Shown one piece after another: positions 36,876-47,120 of a DNA stretch of 64,000 bases. Numbering within the stretch: position 1 is the stretch's first letter; every line of letters starts with the position of its first letter. The stretch spans positions 1 through 64,000 of the forward strand of contig NZ_FXAR01000008.1 in NCBI RefSeq assembly GCF_900177745.1. Reading direction: 5' to 3'. Origin of the DNA: Corynebacterium pollutisoli. GTDB taxonomy: Bacteria > Actinomycetota > Actinomycetes > Mycobacteriales > Mycobacteriaceae. The position numbers and the translations under genes were made by a program. A model generated the notes under the pieces. It was not told the origin of the DNA and did not search any database. It saw nothing but the letters and a program-made list of their open reading frames with translations.

Positions 36876-38675
36876 TTATCGACGTCCCTCCGGTTCCGTC
36901 TCCTCGACGATCCGCACGTCGTAATCACCGTCACCGTCACCGTCACCGTCACCGTCCTGCTGCCGCGAGTACTCCTCGAGCACCGCACCGACGACGGCCG
37001 GGTTGATGGCCTCGCCCTCCTCGTCGGGGATGTGGTGGATGGGGCCGATCGGTTCGGGCGAGGGGGTCTGCTCCATCTCCTCCCATTCCTCGGCGGTCGC
37101 GGCGGAGGTCCACTGGCGGGTGACGGTGGGTACGGGGTCGCCGAGGTCGTTCCGCAGGGCCACACCGAGGCTGAACATCATGATGAAGCCCATGACGAAG
37201 AACGGCAGGCCGATGACGATGATGATCTGCTGCAGGGCGGAGAGTCCGCCTTCACCGGTGGCGGCGAGGAGGACGGCGGCGACCGCCCCCATGAGCACGG
37301 CCCACGTGACCTTCTGGTGGGTGGGCGCGAAGGCGGGTTCCTTGCCGGAGGCGATCATGTCGGTGACCATCGCCGCGGAGTCGACGGAGGTGGTGAAGAA
37401 GATGACGACGATGAGGATGCCGAGGCCGGACATGAACGTCGCGGCCGGGTAGTTGGACAGGAACTCGAAGAGCGCGCCCGGGATGTCGCCCTCGACGGCG
37501 ACGCGTTCGACGAGGCCGCCGTCCTGCTCCTCGATGAGGAAGGAGGAGGTGCCGAACACGCCGAACCAGATGAGGGAGAACGCGACCGGCAGCCCGAGGA
37601 CACCGGCGACGAACTCACGGACGGTGCGGCCGCGGCTGATGCGGGCGATGAAGATGCCGACGAAGGGTGACCATGTGATGGTCCACGCCCAGTAGAAGAC
37701 GGTCCACGCGTTCTGCCACGTGGCGTTGTCGGCGCTGTTGGGGGTGGCGTTGTTCCAGAACGCCAGTTCCGGGAGGCGGGAGAAGTAGATGCCGAAGGAC
37801 TCGATGGTGCCCTTGAGCACCATGACGGTGGGGCCCGCGAGGATGACGAAGACGAGCAGGGCGATGGCCATCCAGATGTTGATGTTGGACAGCAGCTTGA
37901 TGCCGCGGTCGAGGCCGGCGGCGACGGAGATGCAGGCGATGGTGGTGACGATGCCGATGATGATCACCTGGACCGTCGGCGAGTACGTCAGTCCGAAGAG
38001 CTCGGTGAGGCCGGCGTTGATCTGCATGGTGCCCAGGCCGACGGAGGTGGCCACGCCGAAGATGGTGCCGATGAGCGCGATGACGTCGATGCTCTTGCCG
38101 ATCGGCCCGTAGACGCGGGAGCCGAGCAGCGGGGAGAAGATCGAGCTGACGCGCGGCGGCATCTTCCGCTTGTAGATGAAGTACGCGAAGCACAGGGCGG
38201 GCAGCGCGAAGATCGTCCACGTGTGCAGGCCGAAGTGGTAGTGCGTGAGGGCGATGGCCTGGCGGGCCGCCTCGGTGGATTCGGGCGTCACCTCCCCCAT
38301 CGGCGGGTTGGCGAAGTGGGAGATCGGCTCCGCCACGCCCCAGAACATGAGGATGGTGCCGATACCGGCGGCGAAGAGCATGGCGAACCACACGAGGGTG
38401 GGGTACTCGGGGCGTTCATCGTCGGCGCCGAGACGGACGTGCCCGTAGCGGCTGATGGCGACGATGAACAGGAAGATGAGGAACACCGTCACACCGAGGA
38501 TGTAGAACCAGCCGAGGTTCGACAGGATCCAGGTGGTGGCGGCACCGAAGACGTCCCCGACCCAGTCGCCGGCGACGATGGTCAGCACGACGAAGGCGAG
38601 GACGGCTCCCACGGTGGCGAAGTACACCGCTGGGTCGGTCTTCAGACGGAGGGAGGAGGCTAAGCGGGTCAACAC
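36876..38675 (-). CDS. BCCT-family betaine/compatible-solute transporter
   Basis: A 599-aa carrier with about 12 helices and the BCCT motif WAWTITWSPFVGIFIARISRG. It should import glycine betaine, ectoine or a similar solute with Na+ in response to osmotic stress. The C-terminal cytosolic tail (about 510-599) is strongly acidic and contains DGDGDGDGDGD from a 6-bp tandem repeat, unlike the basic osmosensing tail of BetP. The start is GTG at 38675; an ATG two bases upstream is out of frame. TATGTT at about 38718-38723 is a candidate -10. Confidence 0.9.
   Translation of the reverse strand: MLTRLASSLRLKTDPAVYFATVGAVLAFVVLTIVAGDWVGDVFGAATTWILSNLGWFYILGVTVFLIFLFIVAISRYGHVRLGADDERPEYPTLVWFAMLFAAGIGTILMFWGVAEPISHFANPPMGEVTPESTEAARQAIALTHYHFGLHTWTIFALPALCFAYFIYKRKMPPRVSSIFSPLLGSRVYGPIGKSIDVIALIGTIFGVATSVGLGTMQINAGLTELFGLTYSPTVQVIIIGIVTTIACISVAAGLDRGIKLLSNINIWMAIALLVFVILAGPTVMVLKGTIESFGIYFSRLPELAFWNNATPNSADNATWQNAWTVFYWAWTITWSPFVGIFIARISRGRTVREFVAGVLGLPVAFSLIWFGVFGTSSFLIEEQDGGLVERVAVEGDIPGALFEFLSNYPAATFMSGLGILIVVIFFTTSVDSAAMVTDMIASGKEPAFAPTHQKVTWAVLMGAVAAVLLAATGEGGLSALQQIIIVIGLPFFVMGFIMMFSLGVALRNDLGDPVPTVTRQWTSAATAEEWEEMEQTPSPEPIGPIHHIPDEEGEAINPAVVGAVLEEYSRQQDGDGDGDGDGDYDVRIVEETEPEGRR
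36926..36955. repeat. hexanucleotide tandem repeat (CACCGT)5 in the BCCT gene
   Basis: Five perfect copies of CACCGT (coding strand ACGGTG) encode the Asp-Gly alternation in the acidic tail of the BCCT carrier. Changes in copy number would alter tail length by two residues without shifting frame. Confidence 0.9.
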
Positions 38676-38829
38676 ATCGAAATCCCGTCGGAATAGGAGA
38701 CAATTATTCTTTCCAACATAGGCCCAGCGGCGCGGCCGCCGACACCGGAAGGTGACCGGACATCTCGCTTATCGACACCCCGTTTCCCCCGCCCACCAGC
38801 GCCTCAGCCGGGCCATAACAATCCCTTAA

Positions 38830-39336
38830 CTAATTGCGCAGGGCCGCGCGGAAGGCCTCCTCCGCCTCCGCACCGAAGGGGACGACGATGACCTCGTCGA
38901 CACCCCCGACCTCCCGGCACGTCGTCACGGCGAGGCGGGCGGCGTCGTCGATCGGCCAGCCGTACACCCCGGCGGAGATCGCCGGGAAGGCCACGCTCCG
39001 CGCACCCAGCTCCCGGGCCACCCGCAGCGACTCCCGGTAGCAGGAGGCGAGGGTGGCCGACCGGTCCTCCGTCTCCGACCACACCGGCCCGACCGTGTGG
39101 ATGACCCAGCGCGCCGGGAGGTCACCTGCGCCGGTGGCCACCGCCTGTCCGGCGGGCAGCCCGTCGGGGTGGGTGGTGGCGCGGATCTCCCGACACTCGG
39201 CGAGGATGCCGGGACCGCCGACCCGGTGGATGGCCCCGTCGACTCCCCCGCCGCCGAGCAGCCCGGAGTTCGCGGCGTTGACGATGGCGTCGGCGTGCAC
39301 GGTGGTGATGTCGCCTGGTTCGATGCGCAGTTCCAT
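38830..39336 (-). CDS. macro-domain protein (O-acetyl-ADP-ribose deacetylase type)
   Basis: A 168-aa single macro domain: IEPGDITTVHADAIVNAANS, GGGGVDGAIHRVGG, and AFPAISAGVYGWP. Such proteins bind ADP-ribose and remove acetyl or ADP-ribosyl groups. The ATG at 39336 has TAGCCT 7 nt upstream (leaderless); a longer frame upstream is rejected. It stands alone between the BCCT gene and sodC. Confidence 0.9.
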   Translation of the reverse strand: MELRIEPGDITTVHADAIVNAANSGLLGGGGVDGAIHRVGGPGILAECREIRATTHPDGLPAGQAVATGAGDLPARWVIHTVGPVWSETEDRSATLASCYRESLRVARELGARSVAFPAISAGVYGWPIDDAARLAVTTCREVGGVDEVIVVPFGAEAEEAFRAALRN

Positions 39337-39432
39337 GCCCGCGAGGCTAACCGCGCCCGCCCCCGACCGGCAACGCATGCACGCCTAGTTATATGTACGG
39401 TGGGCGGCACACCACCACCGAAGGAGAACCCC

Positions 39433-40062
39433 ATGCGACACCGCACCACCATCGCCACCCTGTCGGCCCTCGGACTGCTGGGTGTCAGCGCCTGTGCCAC
39501 CGACAACGAGACCACCGACGCCGAGGGCAGTGACGGCAGCGCCGCCGTCACCACGCAGGACCCGGAGACCGAAGGGCTGCCCGCCTCGATGAACACCGCC
39601 GACGGCGCCGAGATCGGCACCGTGGAGTTCCTCGAGCGCGACGGCGGCGTCGAGGTCAGCGCACAGTTCTCGGGCCTGGAGCCCGGGTTCTACGGCTTCC
39701 ACATCCACGAGATCGGCACCTGCGAGACCGACAGCGCCGCCCCCGACGACCCGGAGGACACCGGTGACTTTCTCTCCGCCGGGGGCCACCTCAACCCCAC
39801 GGGTGCCGACCACCCCGACCACGCCGGTGACCTCCCCCAGCTTCTCGTGACCGACTCCGGCGACGCGGAACTCACCTTCCTCACCGACCGCTTCACCCTG
39901 GCGGACCTCACGGACGGGGACGGCGCGGCCGTCATCATCCACTCCGGTCCGGACAACTACGCCAACGTCCCCGGGCGCTACGCCACCGACGGCGTCGACG
40001 AGGACACCACCAGCACCGGTGACGCGGGCGACCGCCTCGCCTGCGGAGTCATCGGGGCCTGA
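39433..40062 (+). CDS. sodC: Cu/Zn superoxide dismutase lipoprotein SodC
   Basis: A 209-aa protein with a lipobox VSAC (C21), an acidic Thr/Asp linker, and the Cu/Zn SOD fold. Metal ligands visible are H90, H92, H119, H127, H130, D133 and H170; C97 and C206 form the expected disulfide. It detoxifies superoxide at the outer face of the membrane. AAGGAG precedes the ATG by 6 nt and a TATATG hexamer lies at 39390-39395. The 3' end overlaps the convergent methyltransferase by 14 nt. Confidence 0.93.
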   Translation: MRHRTTIATLSALGLLGVSACATDNETTDAEGSDGSAAVTTQDPETEGLPASMNTADGAEIGTVEFLERDGGVEVSAQFSGLEPGFYGFHIHEIGTCETDSAAPDDPEDTGDFLSAGGHLNPTGADHPDHAGDLPQLLVTDSGDAELTFLTDRFTLADLTDGDGAAVIIHSGPDNYANVPGRYATDGVDEDTTSTGDAGDRLACGVIGA

Positions 40063-40483
40063 CCCAGCGCGGCACCCGGGCCGCGTAGGCCTCGTACTCC
40101 GGGCCGAACCGCGCCCGCAGGGCCGCCTCCTCCGCCGCGATCTGTCCCCGGTCGACGGCCCACACGAACCCGGCCACCGGCAGCAGCCCCGCCCAGGATC
40201 CGCGGGCCACGGCGTGGGCGGTCAGCGCGCCGGCCAACGCCAGGTACATCGGGTTGCGCGTGTACCCGAGGACACCGTCGGTGACCAGCGACGAGGCGCG
40301 GTTCACCCGCACCGGGTCGATGGTCGTGCCCGCCCGGAGGAACCCGCCGACCGCGGCGACGCCCAGCACGCCGGAGGCGGCGAGGAGGGGCGCGGCCCGG
40401 AGGAGACGGGGCGTCGATAAGCGGCCCAGGGCGGCCTGGGCCCCGGCGGCGACAAGGAACAGTCCGGCAGGCGGGATTCTCAT
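40049..40483 (-). CDS. isoprenylcysteine carboxyl methyltransferase-family protein
   Basis: A 144-aa membrane protein with three to four helices and the PEMT/ICMT-type motifs GYTRNPMYLALAG and EEAALRARFGPEYEAYAARV. Bacterial members methylate lipids or unknown acceptors; the substrate is unknown. TAGGCT lies 6 nt before the ATG. It shares a 35-nt divergent promoter region with the gene at 40519. Confidence 0.83.
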   Translation of the reverse strand: MRIPPAGLFLVAAGAQAALGRLSTPRLLRAAPLLAASGVLGVAAVGGFLRAGTTIDPVRVNRASSLVTDGVLGYTRNPMYLALAGALTAHAVARGSWAGLLPVAGFVWAVDRGQIAAEEAALRARFGPEYEAYAARVPRWVRPR

Positions 40484-40518
40484 GCCGCCAGCCTAGCCAG
40501 CGCAGCTAGGCTGTACCC
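40484..40518. promoter_or_regulatory. divergent pair of leaderless promoters
   Basis: TAGGCT on the plus strand (40507-40512) and the same hexamer on the minus strand (40495-40490) each lie exactly 6 nt before the ATG of the divergent genes at 40519 and 40483, forming an inverted repeat across 35 nt. No Shine-Dalgarno fits in either 6-nt spacer. Confidence 0.55.
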
Positions 40519-41274
40519 ATGGCTGTTCCGAGTTGCCCCCTGCCCCGCCCGCCGGCGGGTGAGGACGTCCATTCCCTCCCCCTGGACCGGGTCAACCAGG
40601 CGATTCTGTTCTCCCACCTGCGCACCGCGGAACTCATGGAACCCGCCGGGACGCTCATTCCGGTGGTGCTTGTGCCGGACTTCCTCACCCGTGGCTGGCG
40701 CGTGCGGTGGGAGTTCGGTGTCATCGGGTCGCTGTCGGAGGGGATGCGCGCGCAGTTCCCGCAGCTCGAGCACCTCCACGCGGCGCAGGTGGAGCCGCAG
40801 GTGTGGGCGCGGGTGTGCATCGACAAGGAACGCGGGCTTCTCGACGTCGCGGTCGAACTCCCCTCCCCCGAGCTGCTGGTCCCCCGCACCTCCCTGCCGG
40901 AGGGCTCACGCATCCTGCCCCAGGGGTACCGCCTGCCCGCCACCCTCGGCGGTGAGAACCGCCAGGTCCTCGGCCGCGTCGACGGCCTCGACGTGCTCGT
41001 CGACGACACGCCGGTCGCCCAGCTCGAGTACGTCCCGCTCGTCGACGGTCCCCTCGGCGTCCGGATCTTCGTCATCGACGGCGAGAGCTTCGTGGACCTC
41101 GGTGTCGGCGAGCCGCGCGAGATGCAGGTCCTGCCGGAATGGGAACCTCCGGCCCCACCCGCCCCGCCCTTCGATCCGGCCGCCCCGTGGGAGATCACCA
41201 TGGACGCGGAGGACGTCATGGAACCGAACCCGACGGGGCCGCGGGAGTTCGTCACACCAGCAGAAACGGAATGA
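40519..41274 (+). CDS. conserved hypothetical protein (actinobacterial)
   Basis: A 251-aa soluble protein with no recognised motif. It has a Pro-rich N-terminus ([14 protein letters not shown]), a central mixed alpha/beta part, and a Pro/Glu-rich tail ([19 protein letters not shown]). No signal peptide or membrane segment. TAGGCT lies 6 nt upstream (leaderless). The next gene, luxS, has its own promoter 29 nt later. Codon use matches neighbours, so the ORF is real, but the function is unknown. Confidence 0.72.
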   Translation: MAVPSCPLPRPPAGEDVHSLPLDRVNQAILFSHLRTAELMEPAGTLIPVVLVPDFLTRGWRVRWEFGVIGSLSEGMRAQFPQLEHLHAAQVEPQVWARVCIDKERGLLDVAVELPSPELLVPRTSLPEGSRILPQGYRLPATLGGENRQVLGRVDGLDVLVDDTPVAQLEYVPLVDGPLGVRIFVIDGESFVDLGVGEPREMQVLPEWEPPAPPAPPFDPAAPWEITMDAEDVMEPNPTGPREFVTPAETE

Positions 41275-41303
41275 CGACGCCCGGCGTTGCTACGATCACC
41301 GGC

Positions 41304-41762
41304 ATGCGCATGAACGTCGAATCCTTCAACCTTGACCACCGCACCGTCGCCGCCCCCTACATCCGGGTGGCCGACCGCAAGACCCTCCCCGCGGGCGATG
41401 TCATCACCAAGTACGACATCCGTTTCTGCCAGCCCAACCAGGACCACCTCGACATGCCCGGCATCCACTCGCTGGAGCACTCAATGGCGGAGACCATCCG
41501 CAACCACGCGAACTACGTCCTCGACTTCTCCCCCATGGGCTGCCAGACCGGTTTCTACCTCATGGTCGTCGGCGATCACCCGCAGGACGAGATCGAGGAG
41601 CTCATCGCCGTGTCGCTCACGGACGTCCTCGAGCTCACCGAGGTGCCCGCCGCCAACGAGATCCAGTGCGGCTGGGGCGAGAGCCACTCCCTGGAGGATG
41701 CGAAGGCCGCCGCCCGCGCCTTCCTCGACCGCCGCGCGGAGTGGTCGCAGGTCACCGCCTGA
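41304..41762 (+). CDS. luxS: S-ribosylhomocysteine lyase LuxS
   Basis: A 152-aa protein with the metal site HSLEH (H55, H59) and C122, and the catalytic C80 in [10 protein letters not shown]. It splits S-ribosylhomocysteine to homocysteine and DPD, the AI-2 precursor, in the activated methyl cycle. The length is standard. TACGAT lies 7 nt before the first ATG (leaderless); a second ATG is two codons later. No pfs/mtn gene is adjacent. Confidence 0.95.
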   Translation: MRMNVESFNLDHRTVAAPYIRVADRKTLPAGDVITKYDIRFCQPNQDHLDMPGIHSLEHSMAETIRNHANYVLDFSPMGCQTGFYLMVVGDHPQDEIEELIAVSLTDVLELTEVPAANEIQCGWGESHSLEDAKAAARAFLDRRAEWSQVTA

Positions 41763-42711
41763 ACGGCGCCACCCGCCACCAGGTGATGCACCGCCACACC
41801 CACTCGGCCGGGCCGTAGCGGAAGGCGGCGAGCCACAGGGCACTCCAGACGCCCTGGACAACGATGATGCCGATGACCAGGCCGGTGATCTGCGGCCAGT
41901 CGGACACGTCCTCGATCCCCAGGACCGGGGAGAGAGCGAGGATGAGCACCGTGGCCAGCAGGTAGTTCGTCAACGCGATCCGCCCCATCGGCGCGAAGAC
42001 AGCCCCCAGGACACCCCGCAGCCCCAGCCGCATGAGCAGCACGAACAGGCTGGCGTAGAACAGGCCGCCGGCGACACCAGCAAGTTGTTCGGGCGGTGAC
42101 GCCAGGCCGAAGGACAGGCGCGGCAGGTCGACACCCGCCCACACCGTCCACCAGCAGGCGGCGGTGATCACGCCGAACAGAAGTGTCACCACAACCCAGG
42201 AACCGGTATGGGACCCCAGACGGCGGTGCACCCCGAACCGGGCCAGGGCCAGGCCGATGACGAGCAGCCCCGGCATGACCCCGTAACCGGCCAGGGCCTG
42301 AGGAATGACGACGGCAGCAGGAAGACCAGGCCGAAAACCGCGTAGGGCACCAGCGCCTCCCCCTGATGGAACAGTTGGTGGATCACGCCGATCACCGCCA
42401 GCGCGAGGAGCCTGCGTGCCAGGACCTTCCGTGGCGAATCAGTCTTCCTCCCGGCCGATTCCAGGAAGATGGCGAACCCCAGGCCGAAGAGGAGGGTGAA
42501 GATCGGGAAGAAGCGCTCGTAGAAGCCGTGGCGGACCACGTCCGGCATCACCCCCCAGGCCTTTGCCGCGCATCTCCCCGAACATCGCCGGGAAGACCAC
42601 CTGCTGAACGTTTACGACGTGGATGCCGCACAGGGCGAACCCCCGGACCGCATCGATCTCCACGATTCGCCTGTCGGTTGTTCCGGGGGTTACCGGTGTG
42701 GAAGTCGTCAT
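41752..42711 (-). pseudogene. DUF418-family membrane protein gene, two frameshifts
   Basis: Three frames are needed to read the protein. From 42711: TTDRRIVEIDAVRGFALCGI. From about 42551: GFYERFFPIFTLLFGLGFAI. From about 42320: GYGVMPGLLVIGLALARFGV through to APFRR and a stop at 41752. These are ordered parts of a DUF418/YeiB-type membrane protein. The first break is at a run of six G (near 42550), the second near CTGCTGCCG (about 42315). Either a real pseudogene or homopolymer sequencing errors. The 3' end overlaps luxS by 11 nt. Confidence 0.65.
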
Positions 42712-42862
42712 GTGATCTCCGAGGGGAACGTTGTCTAAACACTTCCCTTTCTACCCGGTGATTTCACTCATGAAACTAACGATCCCATCGCATCCCCCGG
42801 GGTCGAGGCCATGGGCATGATCGGGCGACCAGGAACGGTGCCGCACACCTCACGTAGACCGG

Positions 42863-44650
42863 TCAGCGCACCCGGCGGTGCCCGCCGTCGAGACGCACCG
42901 TCCGGCCGGTGGCGTCGAGGTGCTCGAGCAGCGGGATGGCCACCCGTCGGGTGGTGTCCAGCGCGCGACGCGCCTGCGAGGTCGTGAACGGCTGCTCGAG
43001 TTCCCGCAGACGGGCGAGCGCGACGTCGGGGGCGTCGGGCCGGAGGATGATGCCGGCGTCGAGGCGCAGCAGTCGCCCGGCACGCTCCGCGGCGGCCAGC
43101 TCCTTCGGACCCAGGCCGAGGGCCCGCAGGTCATCGGCCTCCGGGGCGTGAAAGGGGGCTTCGGTGAGACGCTTCTCGACGCTGGCCACCCCCGCCTCCG
43201 CCGCACCGAGATCCACGGCCGCCCCGGGCAGGCGCAGCACGCCGTCGGCCTGCTCGAGTTTCGCGGAGGCGATGACGAGTCCGAGGAGGGAGTCGTCGGG
43301 CAACGCGAGGACGCTGAGCGCCGCCCCGCGGCTGAGGCCGGCGGCGAGCGGATTCTCCGTGGCGTGCCGGGTGACGGCGGCGAGGAGGGTGTCGCGCCAG
43401 CGACCCAGCTGAGGGACGTCGATCCACCAGTCCCGCAGGGCCACGGCCCCCTTCGGCGGCGCGTCGGGAACCTCGAAACCCATGGTCTCCAGGTCGGTGC
43501 GGCGCAGGGCCCCGCGGCGGGTGATCTCGGCGGAGAGGTCCCCCTCGGCGGGCATGGTCGTCAGTGACTCGGCGCGGCGGCGACCGTCACCGCGGCGCGA
43601 CAGGGCGGGTGGGTCGACGTCCATGACCTGCACGCCGGCCAGCACGGAGCGCGCGCCGGAGCTGCGCAGGACGAGCCGGTCGCCGAGGATCAGCGGCAGT
43701 GGCCGGGTGAGCGTCAACCGGGCGTGGCCGTCGCCGAAGGGGCGCAGCGCCGCCTCGACGGCCGCGGTGCCGACGTGGACGATGACCTCACCGGGGGCGT
43801 CGTCCAGCGGGGTACCCATGGTGCGGCGCACATCGAGGGTGGTGACCAGCGGCCAGGCGTCCGGGGTGAGCAGGGCGTCGCCGCGGTGGATGTCCCCGGT
43901 GCTCTCCCCGCGGAGGTTGACGGCGACGCGGCTGACCGGGCCGATGTCCGTGTGCGGGCGGTTCTCACTGTGGAGGCCGCGGACGGTGACCTCGCGCGTG
44001 CCGTCGACGCCGAGCAGCTGCAGGCGGTCGCCCTCGCTGAGGGTGCCGGCAGGCAGGGTGCCGGTGACCACGGTGCCCGCTCCCCTGACGGTGAAGGACC
44101 GGTCGATCCACAGGCGGACGCGGGCGTCCGGATCCGGGGCCGGAGCGGCGGCGAGCACCCCGTCGAGGGCGGCGCGGAGTTCGTCGAGGCCCTCGCCGCT
44201 GCGGGCGGAGACGGTGACGACGGGGGCGTCGGCGAGCCCGGTGTCGGCGAACTCGTGCCGGACGCGGGCGGCGACCTCGGCGCGGCGGGCGTCATCCGCC
44301 CGGTCGGCGCGGGTGAGCACGATGACGCCGTGCCGGATCCCCAGCGCGCGGACGGCGTCGCGATGGTCGGTGGACTGGGCCTGCCAGCCCTCGTCGGCGG
44401 CGACGATGAAGCAGACGACCGGCGTCGGGCCGACCCCGGCGAGCATGTTGCCCATGAAGCGTTCGTGGCCGGGGACGTCGACGAAGGCGACGTCGCGCCC
44501 GGAGGGCAGGTGCGTCCACACGAAGCCGAGATCGATGGTCAGCCCGCGGCGCTGCTCCTCCTCCCAGCGGTCGGGCTCCATCCCGGTGAGGGCCTTGACC
44601 AGGGTGGATTTACCGTGATCGACGTGTCCGGCGGTGGCGACGACGTGCAT
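42863..44650 (-). CDS. selB: selenocysteine-specific elongation factor SelB
   Basis: A 595-aa translational GTPase: P-loop GHVDHGKS (8-15), RGLTIDLGF, DVPGHE, EF-Tu-like domains II/III to about 360, then winged-helix repeats at the C-terminus that bind the SECIS hairpin. It delivers Sec-tRNA(Sec) to UGA codons marked by SECIS. It starts 3 nt after selA, so the two are coupled. A SECIS-containing formate dehydrogenase gene lies about 7 kb away. A gene-free 151-nt stretch follows its stop toward the DUF418 locus. Confidence 0.95.
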   Translation of the reverse strand: MHVVATAGHVDHGKSTLVKALTGMEPDRWEEEQRRGLTIDLGFVWTHLPSGRDVAFVDVPGHERFMGNMLAGVGPTPVVCFIVAADEGWQAQSTDHRDAVRALGIRHGVIVLTRADRADDARRAEVAARVRHEFADTGLADAPVVTVSARSGEGLDELRAALDGVLAAAPAPDPDARVRLWIDRSFTVRGAGTVVTGTLPAGTLSEGDRLQLLGVDGTREVTVRGLHSENRPHTDIGPVSRVAVNLRGESTGDIHRGDALLTPDAWPLVTTLDVRRTMGTPLDDAPGEVIVHVGTAAVEAALRPFGDGHARLTLTRPLPLILGDRLVLRSSGARSVLAGVQVMDVDPPALSRRGDGRRRAESLTTMPAEGDLSAEITRRGALRRTDLETMGFEVPDAPPKGAVALRDWWIDVPQLGRWRDTLLAAVTRHATENPLAAGLSRGAALSVLALPDDSLLGLVIASAKLEQADGVLRLPGAAVDLGAAEAGVASVEKRLTEAPFHAPEADDLRALGLGPKELAAAERAGRLLRLDAGIILRPDAPDVALARLRELEQPFTTSQARRALDTTRRVAIPLLEHLDATGRTVRLDGGHRRVR

Positions 44651-44653
44651 GCG

Positions 44654-45961
<1,308 letters not shown>

Positions 45962-45986
45962 CCGGGGTCCTTTCGCAGGAGAGCAG

Positions 45987-46084
45987 TGGCGGAGACGGAC
46001 GAGAATCGAACTCGCCAGACCGAGATACTCGGCCTCACCGGTTTTGAAGACCGGGGCGCCCACCAGGACACGTACGCCTCCGCC
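45987..46084 (-). tRNA. selC: tRNA-Sec (anticodon TCA)
   Basis: The minus strand reads GGCGGAGG at 46084 and closes with TCTCCGCC plus A at 45987, an 8-bp acceptor stem. The anticodon loop CTTCAAA gives TCA, flanked by CCGGT/ACCGG. A long extra arm (GAGGCCGAG paired with CTCGGTCT) and a T-arm with GTTCGATTC follow. The 98-nt length, 8-bp acceptor and long extra arm are specific to selenocysteine tRNA. CCA is not encoded. It lies between selA and selD. Confidence 0.95.
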
Positions 46085-46127
46085 GACGAGGCTACCGCGT
46101 GCCACTTGTATAGCTACAGTCGGGTGC

Positions 46128-47120
46128 ATGAAAACTAATCCGGACATTGTTCTCACCAGCTTCGCCGCGGGCGGCGGCTGCGCCTGCAAGATCCCGCCCG
46201 GGGAACTCGAGGAGGCCGTCCGCGGGCTCACCGGTGTCACCGACCCGAACGTCCTCGTCGGGCTCGACGACGGTGACGACGCCGCCGCCGTCCGCATCGC
46301 CGACGACCTCGCCGTCATCTCCACCGCCGACTTCTTCACCCCGGTGGTCAACTCCGCCTACGACTGGGGACGCATCGCCGCCGCCAACGCCCTCTCCGAC
46401 GTCTACGCCATGGGCGGCCGCCCCGTCACCGCCATCAACCTCGTCGCCTGGCCGCGCGAGACCCTCCCCCTCGAGCTGCTCACCGAGGTGCTGCGCGGCG
46501 GCATGGACGTGGCCACCGCGGCCGGCGCACCGGTGACCGGTGGCCACTCCATCGACGGCCCCGAGCCCGTGTACGGCATGGCCGCGACCGGCATCGCCGA
46601 CCCCGCCACGCTCATGCGTAACGACGCCGCGCAGGCCGGCCTGCCCCTCACCCTGACGAAGCCGATCGGCGTCGGCCTGCTCAACAACCGGCACAAGTCG
46701 ACCGGTGAGGTGTTCCAGGCGGCGATCGACACCATGACCACCCTCAACCGGGACGCCTCCCGCGCGGCGGTGGCCGCCGGGGTCAGGGCCGCGACCGACG
46801 TCACCGGCTTCGGACTGCTCGGTCATCTCTACAAGATGGCCCGCGCCTCGGGTGTCTCCGCCGTCATCGACCACACGGCGGTCCCCCACGTCGACGGCGC
46901 CGACGAGGCCCTGCGCGACGGTTTCATCTCCGGCGGCTCGCGCCGCAACCTCGACTGGGTGCGCCCGCACCTGCAGGCCGAGGGGGTGAGCGAGGAGGAC
47001 CTCATCATGCTGGCCGACGCCCAGACCTCCGGCGGTCTGCTCGTCGTCGGTGAGGTGCCGGGGTACCCGGTCATCGGTGAGATCACCGCGGGCACCCCGG
47101 GGCAGATCACCGTCCGGTAG
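46128..47120 (+). CDS. selD: selenide, water dikinase SelD
   Basis: A 330-aa enzyme with the active-site loop GGGCACKIPP; C18 replaces the Sec/Cys of the family and K21 is the catalytic lysine. GLDDGDDAAA and GGHSIDGPEPVYG are ATP-site motifs. It makes selenophosphate from selenide and ATP for SelA. TACAGT lies 7 nt before the ATG (leaderless candidate). It is divergent from tRNA-Sec/selA/selB and overlaps the end of the FDH membrane subunit gene by 14 nt. Confidence 0.95.
   Translation: MKTNPDIVLTSFAAGGGCACKIPPGELEEAVRGLTGVTDPNVLVGLDDGDDAAAVRIADDLAVISTADFFTPVVNSAYDWGRIAAANALSDVYAMGGRPVTAINLVAWPRETLPLELLTEVLRGGMDVATAAGAPVTGGHSIDGPEPVYGMAATGIADPATLMRNDAAQAGLPLTLTKPIGVGLLNNRHKSTGEVFQAAIDTMTTLNRDASRAAVAAGVRAATDVTGFGLLGHLYKMARASGVSAVIDHTAVPHVDGADEALRDGFISGGSRRNLDWVRPHLQAEGVSEEDLIMLADAQTSGGLLVVGEVPGYPVIGEITAGTPGQITVR

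Noticed and set aside
45962..46351. N-terminal extension of SelA through the tRNA-Sec region
   Set aside because: It would translate the tRNA gene and lacks homology; GTG at 45961 has a good ribosome site.
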